In this document: positions 62,719 to 64,000 of the stretch, piece after piece
Numbering within the stretch: position 1 is the first letter of the stretch
Layout: each line of letters starts with the position of its first letter
Assembly (NCBI GenBank): GCA_002700305.1
Contig: PACZ01000027.1
Span: forward strand, 1 to 64,000
Reading direction: 5' to 3'
DNA length: 64,000 nucleotides
Origin: Hyphomonas sp.
Lineage (GTDB): Bacteria > Pseudomonadota > Alphaproteobacteria > Caulobacterales > Hyphomonadaceae
Translations under genes and position numbers: made by a program
Notes under the pieces: generated by a model
Database searches by the model: none
What the model saw: only the letters and a program-made list of their open reading frames with translations
Told to the model about the DNA's origin: nothing

Positions 62719-64000
62719 TCAGCCGCCCGGAATGTACCAGATCGGCGATGTGTAGGCTCGTTCCTGAATCGTCTCAGGCACATCCGGCCGGGGCGGGGTG
62801 CCATTGCGCAGGGCTTCCCAGGTCGACCAGCGGCAGGACGGGTTCTCCAGCACACGGACATAATAGGTCGCGCGGCGGGCCGGGTCGAAATCCGGGTCCG
62901 TCCACAGGACTTTCAGTTCGCTGGCGCCTTCATTCTCCGGGGTGCAGCTGGCCATGTCCACGGTCGCGCCATTATCGGTGCAGCGGCGGGGGGATGGGTC
63001 CGGCGTGCCATTGTCGCAGGCCACATCGATGACTTCCTCGCCATCGCTGGTGACTTTCACCACCTGCAAACGTTGCAGCGTGCCGCCATTCGGGTCACGC
63101 TGGGCCCAGGCGATGAAGGCCGGTGCCTCACCCGTGCCGACCAGGTCGCCGCCCATCGGCACACCGCCTTCATAGGCTTCGTGCGACAGGTTCGCCGAGG
63201 ACAGCATGGCTTCGTCATAGCCGAAGCCGCCGAAGAAGCGGACCTTCATGCGCGGGCCGGTCGTTGCGAAGGTTTCCTTGCGGCGGAAGGCGTCAAAGAT
63301 GGCTTCGCGCGTGTTTTCTTCCGCCCAGACGCCGGTCAGGCCGCTGGCGCTCCAGCGGGAGAACCAGTTGGTGGCGTTCTTGACGACCGGATTGTCTTCG
63401 GGCTGGTCGGCCCAGCCGGTCGTGCCGGGGAAGGGAACCGAGCCTCTCGCCACCGGCGTGCCATCGACGATGCCGATTTTGGACCAGTAGTCTTCCTCGG
63501 AATAGGAACCGCCGGCCACATGGCTGTCAGACGCGGCGACAAGTCCGAAGTGGAAGGGGTCGAAACCTTTTTCTTCCTGCAGCTTCAGCCCGTTGCGATA
63601 GGCTTCGCGCACATAGGAGCCGTTCGTCGCGCCGACGACATAGGCGCCCAGAAGCTGGTCGTAGATTTCGAAATTGGCCCACTCGTCGTTCGGCGAAAGA
63701 TCCGGGTGGGTTTCGCTGGTGCCCTTCACCTGCGTCACCTCGACCAGCGGCTCGTTACGCATGCGCTGCTCGGCATAAGCCGTGTCCATCGGCTCGCCAT
63801 TATATGTTTCCAGGCGGAACATCTGGCCATCCGACACATTGGAGTTGTGCGGGATCGAGATGACTTCCATGCCGGCTTCCCGCTGGGCATCCATCCAGTC
63901 CCACAGGTCTTCCGGATTGGTGGAATCGAGCGTGGAGAAAGCGCGCACCGGCGCCTTGCCCTTGAAGAAGACGTTACGGTGCAGGTTGCCGCCGCCAAAG
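62719..64000 (-). CDS. DUF3604 family protein (C-terminal part; N-terminus beyond window)
   Basis: The frame is open to the right edge; about 426 codons are visible and the start lies outside. The pattern matches DUF3604: FGGGNLHRNVFFKG, then ISIPHNSNVSDGQMF, GLVAASDSHVAGGSYSEEDY and a C-terminal WTDPDFDPARRATYYVRV. The His and the DxH in ASDSH resemble metal ligands of PHP-type hydrolases, so the protein is probably a metal-dependent hydrolase, likely exported. It heads a three-gene operon with a parvulin and a HupE-type transporter. No substrate is known. Confidence 0.85.
   Translation of the reverse strand, partial: FGGGNLHRNVFFKGKAPVRAFSTLDSTNPEDLWDWMDAQREAGMEVISIPHNSNVSDGQMFRLETYNGEPMDTAYAEQRMRNEPLVEVTQVKGTSETHPDLSPNDEWANFEIYDQLLGAYVVGATNGSYVREAYRNGLKLQEEKGFDPFHFGLVAASDSHVAGGSYSEEDYWSKIGIVDGTPVARGSVPFPGTTGWADQPEDNPVVKNATNWFSRWSASGLTGVWAEENTREAIFDAFRRKETFATTGPRMKVRFFGGFGYDEAMLSSANLSHEAYEGGVPMGGDLVGTGEAPAFIAWAQRDPNGGTLQRLQVVKVTSDGEEVIDVACDNGTPDPSPRRCTDNGATVDMASCTPENEGASELKVLWTDPDFDPARRATYYVRVLENPSCRWSTWEALRNGTPPRPDVPETIQERAYTSPIWYIPGG

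Overview
This window looks like ordinary chromosomal DNA from a high-GC alphaproteobacterium, most likely a Hyphomonadaceae/Caulobacterales-type organism. The evidence is indirect: cluster types familiar from that class (glnD-murJ-trpS; nfu ... tsaB-rimI ... fur; def-fmt-truA), an alphaproteobacterial DnaX lacking most zinc cysteines, UrcA, DUF1203 and DUF1489 family proteins, and one intergenic TTAA-N7-TTAA motif of the CtrA type. I saw no tRNA, rRNA, CRISPR array, insertion sequence, integrase or phage module. Genes are tightly packed and only about two gaps exceed 300 bp.

Layout. 1-16.3 kb: the 3' end of nrdA and, 14 kb later, nrdB (class Ia ribonucleotide reductase). Between them lie an accessory block: a lipid A deacylase LpxR and a catalytically incomplete LpxR-like neighbour, an ECF42-type sigma factor with its YCII partner, an SdsA-type alkylsulfatase, a TerC protein, a large unrecognised membrane protein, an esterase, a KefC-type antiporter and a SulP transporter. 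The nrdB promoter carries two NrdR boxes 32 bp apart plus weaker DnaA-like and CtrA-like motifs. 16.3-25.9 kb: a GAF-EAL phosphodiesterase, EF-hand and YXWGXW envelope proteins, UrcA, DUF1203, AMP nucleosidase, an MscS channel, a SYLF lipoprotein, a tyrosine-phosphatase-like protein and a TonB-like protein without a TonB C-terminus. 26-32.5 kb: a housekeeping run of dnaX, ybaB, rmuC, def, fmt, a GNAT and truA; recR is absent after ybaB. 32.5-41.1 kb: an APC permease, a Cu(I) P-type ATPase, an acyl-CoA dehydrogenase coupled to an EthD protein, a BON-MscS fusion, and methionine gamma-lyase divergent from an Lrp regulator with a perfect palindrome between them.

41-54.1 kb: the conserved run glnD, murJ, trpS, a PCuAC copper chaperone, a DUF2333 protein, nfu, a RutE-like nitroreductase, tsaB and rimI. 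It is followed by an exported dienelactone hydrolase, an O6-alkylguanine methyltransferase and a YcaQ/AlkX glycosylase, then fur. 54.2-64 kb: an unknown secreted protein, DUF1489, an EamA exporter, a Baeyer-Villiger-type monooxygenase, an orphan TadG-like von Willebrand protein, a TauE exporter, and a coupled DUF3604 / parvulin / HupE operon that runs off the right edge.

Functional themes are nucleotide metabolism, envelope remodelling and osmotic/ion homeostasis, copper handling (CopA, PCuAC), sulfur compounds (SdsA, SulP, methionine gamma-lyase, TauE) and alkylation repair. No unambiguous new system stands out. The best candidates for a closer look are the DUF3604-parvulin-HupE operon, the LpxR plus LpxR-like pair, the unknown 758-residue membrane protein, and the promoter architectures at nrdB, mdeA/lrp and the DUF2333 gene.
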